Source of the DNA: Propioniciclava soli
Lineage (GTDB): Bacteria > Actinomycetota > Actinomycetes > Propionibacteriales > Propionibacteriaceae
Length of the DNA stretch: 64,000 bases
Assembly (NCBI RefSeq): GCF_014858005.1
Contig: NZ_JACYOT010000006.1
Location: forward strand, 310,001 to 374,000
Direction of reading: 5' to 3'
The notes beneath the pieces were generated by a model that saw only the letters and a program-made list of their open reading frames with translations, was not told where the DNA came from and did no database searches. Made by a program: the position numbers and the translations under genes. The stretch's first letter is position 1; every line of letters begins with the position of its first letter. Positions 51,957-60,438 of the stretch are shown in pieces.

Positions 51957-53375
51957 ATGCCGCTGCTGCGCCCCGTACCGCTCACCCCCGCCGCGCAGGT
52001 GGGGCCCGTCCACTTCATCGCGATCGGCGGCGCCGGCATGAGCGGCATCGCCGCGGCCTACCACGCGCTCGGCGTGCCGGTCTCGGGCTCCGACCGCGAC
52101 GACAGCCCCACGCTGCGCCACCTGGCCGACCTGGGCGTCCGCACCTTCGTCGGCCACGACGCCGCCCAGCTGGGGGATGCGTCGACCGTCGTGGCGAGCT
52201 CCGCCATCCGGCCCGGGAACCCCGAGCTGGCCGAGGCCCACCGGCGTGGGCTGCGGGTGTGGCACCGTTCGGCGGCCCTCGGGGCCCTGATGCTGGGCCG
52301 CCGTGGCGTCGCCGTCACCGGCACGCACGGCAAGACGACCACCGCGGGCATGGTCGCGACGATGCTCGTCGGGGTGGGCGCCGACCCCGGCTACGTCATC
52401 GGCTCCCCACTCGCGGCCACGGGGGAGAGCGCGGCGCTCGGCACGGGGGAGGCCTTCGTGGTCGAGGCCGACGAGTCCGACGGTTCCTTCCTGCAGTACC
52501 CCGCCGAGATCGTGGTCGTCACCAACATCGAGGCCGACCACCTGGACAACTGGGGCACCCCGGAGCGCTACGTCGCCGGCTTCGCCGAGATGGCCGGCGC
52601 CGAGGGCGTCCGCACGGTCGTGCTGTCGGCCGACGACCCCCACACCCCCGCGCTCGCTGCCGAGCTGGCCGCGGCGGGCACGGCGGTGGTGCGGGTGGGT
52701 GAGGCGGCGGACGCCGACGTCCGCCTCGTCGACGTCACGCTCACCCCGGACGCCACCGGCGCGCGTCTGGTGGCAGCTGGCGACGACGGTGCGCTCGCGC
52801 TCGCCGTGCCCGGGCGCCACAACCTCCACAACGCGGCGGCCGCCTACGCCGTGGGCCGCGCGCTCGGCCACGACGGCGCGGCGCTGCGCGCGGCGCTGGG
52901 CTCGTTCGCGGGCACGCAGCGCCGGTTCGAGTACAAGGGCACGAGCCACGGCGTGGTGGTCTACGACGACTACGCCCACCACCCCACCGAGGTCGCCGCG
53001 GCCCTGGCGGCGGCCAGGGCCCGGGTGGTGCCGGGCGGCAGGCTGGTGGCGGCGTTCCAGCCGCACCTGTTCAGCCGCACGCGGGACTTCGCCGACGCGT
53101 TCGTCGACGCGCTCGCGGCCGCCGACGTGGTGGTGGTGTGCGCCATCTACCCCGCGCGCGAGGACGCCGCCGACTTCCCGGGCGTCACCGCGGCGTTGCT
53201 CACCGAGCCGTTGGCGCGGGCCGGCCGGGCGCCGGTGGCGGCCGCCGGGCTCGTCGAGGCGGCGGACGCCCTCGCCCCGGCCCTGCGGCCCGGTGACCTC
53301 GTCGTGACCCTCGGCGCCGGCGACGTCACCACCCTCGGCCCGCTGCTGTTGGCCCGGCTGGGGGAGCGGCCATGA
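51957..53375 (+). CDS. murC: UDP-N-acetylmuramate--L-alanine ligase
   Basis: 472 residues, adds L-Ala to UDP-MurNAc. HFIAIGGAGMSGIAAAYHALG at the start, ATP loop VTGTHGKTTTAGMVATML near 118, VEADESDGSFLQY near 163, and VVVYDDYAHHPTEVAAAL near 335 (substrate loop). One base separates it from murG, and its stop overlaps ftsQ as ATGA. Confidence 0.95.
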   Translation: MPLLRPVPLTPAAQVGPVHFIAIGGAGMSGIAAAYHALGVPVSGSDRDDSPTLRHLADLGVRTFVGHDAAQLGDASTVVASSAIRPGNPELAEAHRRGLRVWHRSAALGALMLGRRGVAVTGTHGKTTTAGMVATMLVGVGADPGYVIGSPLAATGESAALGTGEAFVVEADESDGSFLQYPAEIVVVTNIEADHLDNWGTPERYVAGFAEMAGAEGVRTVVLSADDPHTPALAAELAAAGTAVVRVGEAADADVRLVDVTLTPDATGARLVAAGDDGALALAVPGRHNLHNAAAAYAVGRALGHDGAALRAALGSFAGTQRRFEYKGTSHGVVVYDDYAHHPTEVAAALAAARARVVPGGRLVAAFQPHLFSRTRDFADAFVDALAAADVVVVCAIYPAREDAADFPGVTAALLTEPLARAGRAPVAAAGLVEAADALAPALRPGDLVVTLGAGDVTTLGPLLLARLGERP

Positions 53376-54103
53376 CGCGCGTCACCGAACCACTCGTGGA
53401 CGTCACCGGTGCGCGCCGGCGCCGGGCTCGCGCCCGGCTGCTGCGGCGGGTCCGGATCGCCGGGGTGCTGGTGGCCCTCGTGGCGCTGGTCGGCGGGGCC
53501 GCCTGGCTCATGGGGTGGTCGTCGGTGTTCTCCGCCGACGAGGTCGCCACCGAGGGTCTGGTCGTCCTCACCCACGACGAGGTGGTCGCCGCGGCGCAGG
53601 TGCCGCTCGGCCAGCCGCTCGCCCGGATCGAGACCGACGAGATCGCCGAGCGCGTCCGGGAGCTGCCCCCGGTCGCGGACGTGCGCGTCGGCGTCCGGTT
53701 CCCGCATACGGTGACCGTCGCCGTGACCGAGCGCGAGCCTGTCATCGCGCTGGAGATCGGCCGCAACTACGTGTCGGTCGACGCCGAGGGCGTCCCGTTC
53801 CACAGCGGCACGGAGCGGCCTGACGGCGTCCTGCTGGCCCGGGGGTCTGCCATCAACGACACCGAGCTGCTCGCGGGCCTCGCCACGGTCGCGGCCAGCC
53901 TGCCGCCCCCGGTGCGCGATCTGGTGGACGTGATCGGCGCGGACACGCTGGACTCGATCACGCTGACCCTCACCGACGGCCGGCGCATCGTGTGGGGCGG
54001 GCCGGAGGATTCGGAGCTCAAGGGCCGCGTCGTGCAGCCGCTGCTGGGGGTGTCCGGACGCGTCCTGGACGTGTCCGCGCCCAGCCACCCGACCAGCCGC
54101 TGA
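53372..54103 (+). CDS. ftsQ: Cell division protein FtsQ
   Basis: 243 residues. Arg-rich cytoplasmic head, one membrane helix (IAGVLVALVALVGGAAWLMGW, about 29-49), a POTRA domain (VFSADEVATEGLVVLTHDEVV.. PLGQPLARIETDEIAERVRELPPVADVRVGVRFP), then the FtsQ beta domain. Scaffolds the divisome with FtsL. ATG overlaps the murC stop by four bases. Confidence 0.92.
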   Translation: MTRVTEPLVDVTGARRRRARARLLRRVRIAGVLVALVALVGGAAWLMGWSSVFSADEVATEGLVVLTHDEVVAAAQVPLGQPLARIETDEIAERVRELPPVADVRVGVRFPHTVTVAVTEREPVIALEIGRNYVSVDAEGVPFHSGTERPDGVLLARGSAINDTELLAGLATVAASLPPPVRDLVDVIGADTLDSITLTLTDGRRIVWGGPEDSELKGRVVQPLLGVSGRVLDVSAPSHPTSR

Positions 54104-54133
54104 CGGAGGCGCCGACGGCCGCCACCGGGAACT

Positions 54134-54150
54134 CTCAACCCCGGGTTGAG
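54134..54150. promoter_or_regulatory. 17-bp perfect dyad upstream of ftsZ
   Basis: CTCAACCC and GGGTTGAG flank a single C. The dyad is 31 bases past the ftsQ stop. A TAACCT (54201-54206) further on could be a -10 box for a separate ftsZ promoter. Operator or small terminator; the role is open. Confidence 0.45.
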
Positions 54151-54301
54151 GGGCGCGCCGAGGGCGTCGGGCGTGATGGACTCGCCTTGTTCGTCCTCAC
54201 TAACCTGTGAGCAGTCCACTCGCCTCGACGCCTTCCCTGCGCCCAGCCGAGCCCGGGTGGGCAGACCCGGAACAACGAGCGAGGAACGAGCAGACCCCGT
54301 G

Positions 54302-55573
54302 GTGAGTGCATCTCAGAACTACCTGGCAGTGATCAAGGTCGTGGGCGTGGGCGGGGGTGGCGTCAACGCCGTCAACCGCATGATCGAGTCCGGCCTGCGG
54401 GGTGTGGAGTTCATCGCGGTGAACACCGACGCCCAGGCCCTCCTGATGAGCGACGCGGACGTCAAGCTCGACATCGGCCGCGAACTCACCCGCGGCCTCG
54501 GCGCGGGCGCCGACCCCGACAAGGGCCGCCAAGCTGCCGACGACCACGCGGACGAGATCGAAGAGGTGCTCAAGGGCGCCGACATGGTGTTCGTCACCGC
54601 CGGTGAGGGCGGCGGCACCGGCACCGGCGCCGCCCCGGTCGTCGCCCGGATCTCCCGCTCGCTGGGCGCGCTGACGATCGGTGTGGTGACGCGCCCCTTC
54701 GGTTTCGAGGGCAAGCGCCGCGCGAACCAGGCCGAGAGCGGCATCACGAACCTGCGCGACGAGGTCGACACCCTCATCGTCATCCCCAACGACAAGCTGC
54801 TCGAGATGACCGATCACCAGGTCGCCATCCTCGACGCCTTCAAGCAGGCCGACCAGGTGCTGATGCAGGGTGTCTCCGGCATCACGGACCTCATCACCAC
54901 CCCGGGCCTGATCAACCTCGACTTCGCCGACGTCAAGGCGGTCATGAGCAACGCAGGCTCGGCCCTCATGGGCATCGGCTCGGCCCGCGGTGAGGACCGC
55001 GCCCGCGCTGCCGCCGAGATGGCCGTCTCGAGCCCGCTGCTCGAGGCGTCGATCGACGGTGCCCACGGTGTGCTGCTCGCGATCGCCGGTGGCTCCGACC
55101 TCGGTCTGTTCGAGGTGTCTGCGGCCGCCAACCTCATCGAGGAGTCGGCGCACGAGGACGCCAACATCATCTTCGGCACGGTCATCGACGACTCCCTCGG
55201 CGACGAGGTGCGCGTGACGGTCATCGCGGCCGGCTTCGACGGCGGCCAGCCGCCGCGCCGCCAGCCCGGGGTGACCCGGCAGCCCGACCTGCGCCAGCAG
55301 CAGCGTTCGGGCCAGCGCCCGCAGGGTGGCCAGGGCGCTCCGAGCCAGGGCGCGCCGAACCAGGGTGCCCCGAGCCAGGGCGGCGGCCAGGGCCAGGGCT
55401 TCGGCTCCGCCCAGGGCGGCCAGTCAGGAGTGGGCCAGTCGGGTGCCGGCGGGCAGGCGGGCCAGCCCGGGGGCGTCCCGCAGGCCGCGCAGCCGACGCC
55501 GCAGCAGCGGCCCGCACCGCGGCGTCCCGAGCCGGCCGACGATGAGCTGGACGTCCCGGACTTCCTGAAGTGA
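54302..55573 (+). CDS. ftsZ: Cell division GTPase FtsZ
   Basis: 423 residues, tubulin-like GTPase that forms the Z ring. [15 protein letters not shown] near 17, [17 protein letters not shown] (tubulin signature) near 103-119, T7 loop [15 protein letters not shown] near 207. The conserved tail [11 protein letters not shown], which binds SepF and FtsW-type partners, ends it. The linker is Gln/Gly-rich with tandem QGAPS units. GTG 54302 (or the neighbouring GTG 54299) matches the usual N-terminus [11 protein letters not shown]; the ribosome binding site is distant. Confidence 0.97.
   Translation: MSASQNYLAVIKVVGVGGGGVNAVNRMIESGLRGVEFIAVNTDAQALLMSDADVKLDIGRELTRGLGAGADPDKGRQAADDHADEIEEVLKGADMVFVTAGEGGGTGTGAAPVVARISRSLGALTIGVVTRPFGFEGKRRANQAESGITNLRDEVDTLIVIPNDKLLEMTDHQVAILDAFKQADQVLMQGVSGITDLITTPGLINLDFADVKAVMSNAGSALMGIGSARGEDRARAAAEMAVSSPLLEASIDGAHGVLLAIAGGSDLGLFEVSAAANLIEESAHEDANIIFGTVIDDSLGDEVRVTVIAAGFDGGQPPRRQPGVTRQPDLRQQQRSGQRPQGGQGAPSQGAPNQGAPSQGGGQGQGFGSAQGGQSGVGQSGAGGQAGQPGGVPQAAQPTPQQRPAPRRPEPADDELDVPDFLK
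55331..55375 (+). repeat. 15-bp tandem repeats in the ftsZ linker
   Basis: Three 15-base units (55331, 55346, 55361), differing at a few positions, encode [15 protein letters not shown] in the disordered linker before the conserved FtsZ tail. Confidence 0.8.
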
Positions 55574-55610
55574 CTCAGCTCTTGGTGACCCGCACCTTCT
55601 CTGCTCTGCG

Positions 55611-56309
55611 GTGATGTTCCACCACCACAGCGACCCCGGCGCCGACGGTGTCGGGGTCGCGTTCACCTCGGCGGAGCTCGACCTGGGCGACCGGCAGACC
55701 GGCGCGGCGCGCGCGGATGCCTTCGCGCGTCTCTCGCAGTCGCTCGGGGTGCCGGTGGCCATCGTCGGTCAGGTGCACGGCGCGGCGGTCGCCGACGCCG
55801 ACCAGGCGCCCCTGGTGGCGTCCGGGTTGGTGGACCTCGGGGTCGAGGCGGACGCCGTGCTCACGAGCCGGCGGGGCCTGGCCGTCGCCGTCCGCGTCGC
55901 CGACTGCGTGCCCATCCTGCTGGCCGCCGCCGACGGCGGGGCGGTCGCCGCCGTGCACGCCGGGCGCGCCGGGCTGCTCGCCGGGGTGATCGGCGCCGCG
56001 GTGGCCCGCCTGCGTGAGCGGAGCGCGGCGCCGCTGCGGGCCTGGATCGGCCCGCACATCTGCGGCGCCTGCTACGAGGTGCCGCCCGAGCTGGCCGCGG
56101 ACGCCGCCGCCCGCCTCGGCGTGCCGGTGCCCCGCACCCGGTGGGGCACGACTGGGATCGACCTCGGGGCTGCCGCGGCGCGCCAGCTCGCCGAGGCCGG
56201 CGCCGCCGTGACCGTCGTGCCCGGCTGCACGCTGACCACCCCGACGCTGCACAGCCACCGGCGCGACCCGGGGGCGGGGCGCCAGGTGGGGCTCATCTGG
56301 CGTGGCTGA
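55611..56309 (+). CDS. pgeF: Peptidoglycan editing factor / laccase-domain protein
   Basis: 232 residues of the YfiH/YlmD family, with purine nucleoside phosphorylase-type activity in some members and correction of mis-made peptidoglycan in others. Zinc-site residues appear in VGQVHGAAV, VRVADCVPILL, AVHAGRAGLLAGV and the late PGCTLTTPTLHSHRRD. Start GTG 55611 or ATG 55614, without a good ribosome binding site, 38 bases after ftsZ. Confidence 0.88.
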   Translation: MMFHHHSDPGADGVGVAFTSAELDLGDRQTGAARADAFARLSQSLGVPVAIVGQVHGAAVADADQAPLVASGLVDLGVEADAVLTSRRGLAVAVRVADCVPILLAAADGGAVAAVHAGRAGLLAGVIGAAVARLRERSAAPLRAWIGPHICGACYEVPPELAADAAARLGVPVPRTRWGTTGIDLGAAAARQLAEAGAAVTVVPGCTLTTPTLHSHRRDPGAGRQVGLIWRG

Positions 56310-56355
56310 GGCCCGGGTGCGGCTGAGCCTGGGGGCGGGTGAGTCACGGGTGCCT

Positions 56356-56393
56356 GGCGGCGCGCCCGGCGTGCCACGAGGCGGCGCGCCGCC
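56356..56393 (+). terminator. 11-bp perfect hairpin between pgeF and sepF
   Basis: GGCGGCGCGCC and GGCGCGCCGCC enclose 16 bases. It stands between the pgeF stop and the sepF -10 box, and so probably ends the main dcw transcript. Confidence 0.55.
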
Positions 56394-56400
56394 CACCCGC

Positions 56401-56406
56401 TAAGGT
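56401..56406 (+). promoter_or_regulatory. -10 box TAAGGT of sepF
   Basis: 35 bases before ATG 56436; the leader carries GGAGGTG. Confidence 0.45.
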
Positions 56407-56435
56407 TTTCGTGACCACGATCCCGGAGGTGTCCC

Positions 56436-56978
56436 ATGGCGGATGGATTCAAGAAGGCTGCCGTCTGGCTCGGCCTGATGTCCGATTCCCCGTATCCCGA
56501 TGACGAGCGCGACGACGCCGAACGCACCGCTGCGGTCGCCTACGACCCCGATGCCGATCGCGATCGCGATCCGTCCCGCGACGGAAGTGGCGAGTACGAC
56601 CAGCGCGTCGAGCGTGACCACCGTGCGGTGGAGCCCGTGCGCGAGGGCAGCGTGACCGCGCTCGAGACGCGGCGCCCCGCCCCCGTCAAGGCGCGCGCCG
56701 ATCTCAGCCGCATCGTCACGGTGCATCCGCGCACCTACAACGAGGCCCGCACGATCGGCGAGCACTTCCGCGACGGCACGCCCGTGATCATGAACCTCTC
56801 CGACATGGAGGACGCTGACGCCAAGCGTCTCGTCGACTTCGCCGCCGGCCTGATCTTCGGCCTGCGGGGCAGCATCGAGCGGATCACGAGCAAGGTCTTC
56901 CTGCTCTCCCCGGCCGATGTCGAGGTGGCCGCGGAGGACAAGGAGCGCATCGCCGGGGGTTTCTTCAACCAGAGCTGA
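56436..56978 (+). CDS. sepF: Cell division protein SepF
   Basis: 180 residues. N-terminal membrane-binding helix ([20 protein letters not shown]), acidic linker, then the SepF globular domain ([46 protein letters not shown].. [10 protein letters not shown]). Anchors FtsZ to the membrane; in actinobacteria, which lack FtsA, it is the main Z-ring anchor. GGAGGTG precedes the ATG. Confidence 0.95.
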   Translation: MADGFKKAAVWLGLMSDSPYPDDERDDAERTAAVAYDPDADRDRDPSRDGSGEYDQRVERDHRAVEPVREGSVTALETRRPAPVKARADLSRIVTVHPRTYNEARTIGEHFRDGTPVIMNLSDMEDADAKRLVDFAAGLIFGLRGSIERITSKVFLLSPADVEVAAEDKERIAGGFFNQS

Positions 56979-56993
56979 GCGCTCACTCTCCCC

Positions 56994-57020
56994 CTGACCG
57001 GCCGGCCCCCGCCCGGTCAG
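56994..57020 (+). terminator. Hairpin after sepF
   Basis: CTGACCGG and CCGGTCAG enclose an 11-base loop, 16 bases past the sepF stop. A TGAGCGCTCA palindrome covers the stop codon itself. Confidence 0.5.
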
Positions 57021-57086
57021 CCCGGGCCGCCCCGCGCACATTTCCCCACCACGGTGATCTGTTGGTGCGGCCCGGTTCTTCTGCAC

Positions 57087-57092
57087 TACCCT
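57087..57092 (+). promoter_or_regulatory. -10 box TACCCT of divIVA
   Basis: 59 bases before ATG 57146, downstream of the sepF terminator, so divIVA has its own promoter. Confidence 0.45.
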
Positions 57093-57145
57093 GATTCCGC
57101 CGGAGCGGAGCCCATCCGCTCCTCCCCCAGCAGCGAGGTGTGACC

Positions 57146-58279
57146 ATGACCCTGACCCTCCACGAGGTGCGCGAGACCCGCTTCCACATGTCCAAGCGCG
57201 GTGGGTACCACCACACGGAGGTCGACGCGTTCGTCGATAAGGTGGAGACGACGCTGGCCGAACTGGTGGAGGAGAACGCCACCCTCACCCAGCAGGTCAG
57301 TGCGCTGACCGCGGGCGGGGCCGCACCGGCTGACCCCGGGGCGGACGACGGCTCCCGGGGCGAGGCGGACGCCGGCGCCGCGGCCGAGCTGGAGGCGTTG
57401 CGTGCCGAGTTGGCGGACGCCCGACGCGAGCTGGTCGAGCGCGACGAGGCGCTGCGGGCCAAGGACGAGGAGGCCGCCGGGCGAGCGTCCGAGCTGGAGT
57501 CGGTGCGGGCCACGTTGGCGAGCGGCGGGGACGAGGCCGAGCTGCTGCGCGGCGAGCTCGGCGCCCGGGACGCGGAGCTGGCGTCCCTGCGCCAGGAAGT
57601 GGCCGAGCTGCGTGCGGCGGCCGAGGCAGGTGCCGCGGTTCCGGAGACGTCGGGCACGCCCGGTGCCGAGCAGATCGTCGTGCGGACGGCCGCGGAGGCG
57701 TCCCCGGCGGTGGTCCGCCTGGTGCAGCTGTCGACGGAGCAGGCCGAGAGCCTCGTCGCCGAGGCGCGCGCCGAGGCCGACCGGTTGACCGCAGAGGCGC
57801 GGGCGGAGGCCGACCGGTTGTCGGGCGAGGCCCGTGCCGAGGCCGAGCGTGTCAGCGGGCAGGCCCGCGCCGAGGCGGAGCGTGTGACGTCGGAGGCCGA
57901 GGAGCGCTCCCGCGTTGTGGTGGCCGAGGCCACCGACCGCGCCGAGCGCATCGAGTCCGAGGCCCGGTCGACCGCGGACGCCGTGGCCGGTGAGGCCGAG
58001 GCCCGCGCGGCGCGGCTGGACGCCGACGTGGCCGCCCGCCGGGAGGAGCTGTTCGCGACGCTCGAATCCGAGCGCGACGCCCTGGCCGGGGCGGTGGACC
58101 ACCTCCGTGACCACGAGGCGCGCTACCGGGCGTCCTTCGTGGAGTCGCTCCAGCGGCAGATCGAGGCCGTCGTCGGAGGCCGCATCCGGCCGGACGACGA
58201 GCCCTCGCTGCTGGCCGAGGACGTTCGCGGCCACTCCGCCACGCCCCGGTTGGACGCCCTCCTCGCCAAGGGGGAGTGA
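57146..58279 (+). CDS. divIVA: DivIVA/Wag31-like polar growth and division protein
   Basis: 377 residues. N-terminal DivIVA lipid-binding domain in atypical form (LHEVRETRFHMSKRGGYHHTEVDAFVDKVETTLAEL), then a long coiled coil in two parts separated by a Gly/Pro-rich segment. The second part has 11-residue repeats (AEARAEADRLT-, GEARAEAERVS-). Such proteins mark curved membrane at poles and septa and recruit wall synthesis. ATG 57146 has GCGAGG seven bases upstream. Its place after sepF is standard for actinobacterial wag31, but yggT is missing between them. Confidence 0.88.
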   Translation: MTLTLHEVRETRFHMSKRGGYHHTEVDAFVDKVETTLAELVEENATLTQQVSALTAGGAAPADPGADDGSRGEADAGAAAELEALRAELADARRELVERDEALRAKDEEAAGRASELESVRATLASGGDEAELLRGELGARDAELASLRQEVAELRAAAEAGAAVPETSGTPGAEQIVVRTAAEASPAVVRLVQLSTEQAESLVAEARAEADRLTAEARAEADRLSGEARAEAERVSGQARAEAERVTSEAEERSRVVVAEATDRAERIESEARSTADAVAGEAEARAARLDADVAARREELFATLESERDALAGAVDHLRDHEARYRASFVESLQRQIEAVVGGRIRPDDEPSLLAEDVRGHSATPRLDALLAKGE

Positions 58280-58388
58280 ACCCGGCCCCCCGGGGCATCG
58301 TCCTTGTTCGCCGTGCTGTGGCGCGGTCGTCGCAGCGCCCAGCATCTCCCCGGAGGAAGGGCAGGCTGCCGCGCGCGCCGACCAGTGG

Positions 58389-58394
58389 TACTGT
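58389..58394 (+). promoter_or_regulatory. -10 box TACTGT of the zinc-finger/lspA/rluD operon
   Basis: 36 bases before ATG 58430. The three downstream genes overlap one another, so this is probably their common promoter. Confidence 0.45.
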
Positions 58395-58429
58395 TCGGCC
58401 GCAGCCCACGTGAAAGGTGGAGGTGACCC

Positions 58430-58849
58430 ATGGCCAAGACTGCCGGGGGGCAGGGGCCCGTCGTGCCCGTGGCAGAGGGCGAGGAGCCCTGGACCGAGGA
58501 GGAGCTCGCGGAGGTGCGCGAGGATCTCGAGTTCGACGTCCAGCGGATGGAGCGAGCGCTCGCGCAGAGCGCGCGCGGGCTCGAGCGGCTCTTCGACGAG
58601 GGAACCGAAGGGGCCGGGCGGGATCCCGCCGACGTGGGCTCCTCGAATTTCGAGCGCGACCAGGAGATGTCCCTGGCGCAGAACGCGCGCGACCTGCTGG
58701 AGCAGGCCCAAACGGCCCTGCGCCTGTTCGACACCGGTCACTACGGCGTCTGCGAGTCGTGCGGCAACCCGATCGGCAAGGATCGGCTGATGGCCTTCCC
58801 CCGCGCCACGATGTGCGTGAGCTGCAAGCAGCGGGAGGAACGGCGCTGA
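58430..58849 (+). CDS. TraR/DksA-type zinc-finger protein
   Basis: 139 residues. N-terminal coiled-coil hairpin (ELAEVREDLEFDVQRMERALAQ, then AQNARDLLEQAQTALRLF) and a C4 zinc finger, CESCGNPI..CVSCKQ (cysteines near 106, 109, 127, 130). The layout is that of DksA/CarD-like secondary-channel regulators of RNA polymerase, though the tip acidic residues cannot be judged by eye. GGAGGTGA precedes ATG. Overlaps lspA. Confidence 0.88.
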   Translation: MAKTAGGQGPVVPVAEGEEPWTEEELAEVREDLEFDVQRMERALAQSARGLERLFDEGTEGAGRDPADVGSSNFERDQEMSLAQNARDLLEQAQTALRLFDTGHYGVCESCGNPIGKDRLMAFPRATMCVSCKQREERR

Positions 58850-59415
58850 GCGCATCCCGCCCCCGTGGGGGAACCGTCGGGCGCCGGGCGGTCTGGGCGA
58901 TCGTGCTGACGATCGGCCTCGTCGGCTACGGCATCGACCAGCTCACCAAGCACCTCGCGATCACGTACCTCGACCCGAGCGACCCACCCGTCCTGTTGGG
59001 CGGGCTGCTGCGGCTGCAGCTCATCTTCAACCCGGGTGCGGCGTTCAGCCTGGGGGAGGACTTCACGGTCGTCCTCACCGCCATCTCCGCTGCCGCGCTC
59101 GTCTTCGTGCTGGCGTGGTTGGTGCCTCGGACGCGGCACCGCGGCTGGGCCGCCGCGTTCGGTCTGCTGTTGGCGGGGATCCTCGGCAACCTGACCGACC
59201 GGCTGGTGCGCCCGCCGAGGTTCGCGCACGGCCACGTGGTCGACTTCCTGCAGTTGCCGCACTTCGCGATCTTCAACGTGGCCGACATGGGCATCACCTT
59301 CGCCGCCGTGACGATCGGGTGGCTGGCCGTGGTGACCGGTGTCGACATGGGTGGTGCGTCGACCGCGACGGAACCTGACACGACGACGGACGCCTCGGCC
59401 GAGAAGGCGCCGTGA
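58846..59415 (+). CDS. lspA: Prolipoprotein signal peptidase, apparent CTG start
   Basis: 189 residues, four membrane helices; removes lipoprotein signal peptides. Active site: GNLTDRL (Asp near 124) and [11 protein letters not shown] (Asp near 147), plus [10 protein letters not shown] at helix 1 and FNPGAAFS. No ATG, GTG or TTG lies before helix 1 is half over (first is GTG 58900). CTG 58846 overlaps the upstream stop (CTGA) and has GGGAGG eight bases before it, exactly the layout of other coupled genes here, so CTG is proposed as initiator. Feeds lipoproteins such as those at 6104, 21729 and 27363. Confidence 0.88.
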   Translation: MSASRPRGGTVGRRAVWAIVLTIGLVGYGIDQLTKHLAITYLDPSDPPVLLGGLLRLQLIFNPGAAFSLGEDFTVVLTAISAAALVFVLAWLVPRTRHRGWAAAFGLLLAGILGNLTDRLVRPPRFAHGHVVDFLQLPHFAIFNVADMGITFAAVTIGWLAVVTGVDMGGASTATEPDTTTDASAEKAP

Positions 59416-60329
59416 GCGTCCACCTGGTGCCCGACGGCCTGGCCGGGGAGCGTGTGGACGCCGCCGCCGCGCGCATGACGGGGGTGAGCCGCAGTCGGCT
59501 GGCCGAGCTCATCGCCGACGGCCTGGTGCGGCTGAACGGTGAGGCCGTGGGCAAGTCGGCCCGGGTTGCGGCGGGGGATCGACTGGAGCTCGAGATCCCC
59601 GCACCGCGCGAGGCCGTCGTCGTGCCCCGCGAGGTCGCCGGCGTCCGCATCGTGCACGACGACGCCGACCTCGTGGTGGTGGACAAGCCGGCCGGCGTCG
59701 CCGCCCACCCCTCGCTGGGCTGGGACGGGCCGGACGTGGTCTCCCACCTCGCCGGTGCCGGGTTTCGCATCTCGACCTCGGGTGCGCCCGAGCGCCAGGG
59801 CATCGTGCAGCGGCTGGACGTGGGGACGTCCGGCCTCATGGTGGTGGCCAAGAGTGAGCCGGCGTACACGGCGTTGAAGCGCGCGTTCCGTGACCGGGAG
59901 GTCGAGAAGGTCTACCACACGCTGGTGCAGGGCCACCCCGACCCGTTCACCGGCACGATCGATGCGCCCATCGCCCGCCACCCGGGCCACGACTGGAAGA
60001 TGGCCGTCATCGAGGGTGGGCGGCACAGCGTGACGCACTACGACACCCTGGAGGCCTTCCGCTCCGCCACGTTGCTCGAGGTGCACCTCGAGACCGGGCG
60101 GACGCACCAAATCCGCGTCCACATGGCCGCGCTCAGGCACCCCTGCGTCGGCGATCCGCTCTATGGCGGGGATCCGGTGTTGGCGGCGCGGCTGGGCCTG
60201 GAGCGGCAGTGGCTCCACGCCGTGGAGCTGTCGTTCGTGCACCCCGGGTCGGGTGAGTGGGTCACGTTCACCTCCCCGTATCCGGCCGACCTGGCGGACG
60301 CCCTCGCCCACGTCGCCGAGGCGTCCTGA
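59412..60329 (+). CDS. RluD-family 23S rRNA pseudouridine synthase
   Basis: 305 residues: N-terminal S4-like domain ([31 protein letters not shown]), then the catalytic core [29 protein letters not shown] (catalytic Asp in RLD) near 138, and [29 protein letters not shown]. Modifies uridines of large-subunit rRNA. GTG overlaps the lspA stop by four bases, the common lspA-rluD arrangement. Confidence 0.93.
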   Translation: MSVHLVPDGLAGERVDAAAARMTGVSRSRLAELIADGLVRLNGEAVGKSARVAAGDRLELEIPAPREAVVVPREVAGVRIVHDDADLVVVDKPAGVAAHPSLGWDGPDVVSHLAGAGFRISTSGAPERQGIVQRLDVGTSGLMVVAKSEPAYTALKRAFRDREVEKVYHTLVQGHPDPFTGTIDAPIARHPGHDWKMAVIEGGRHSVTHYDTLEAFRSATLLEVHLETGRTHQIRVHMAALRHPCVGDPLYGGDPVLAARLGLERQWLHAVELSFVHPGSGEWVTFTSPYPADLADALAHVAEAS

Positions 60330-60358
60330 GAGGTATGCCCACCCCTACGGGTGACCGG

Positions 60359-60392
60359 GTGCAACGGGACTCCGCTTTCCGCGTGCAACGGG
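60359..60392 (+). repeat. GTGCAACGGG direct repeats upstream of pyk
   Basis: Two exact copies (60359-60368, 60383-60392) start 24 bases apart, at positions about -79 and -55 of the presumed pyk transcription start. Possible activator sites. Confidence 0.5.
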
Positions 60393-60426
60393 TCAACGAG
60401 GTAACGGAATGACAACGTCGGTGCGC

Positions 60427-60432
60427 TAGCCT
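60427..60432 (+). promoter_or_regulatory. -10 box TAGCCT of pyk
   Basis: Six bases before GTG 60439, with no ribosome binding site: leaderless layout. Confidence 0.5.
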
Positions 60433-60438
60433 GCAGGC

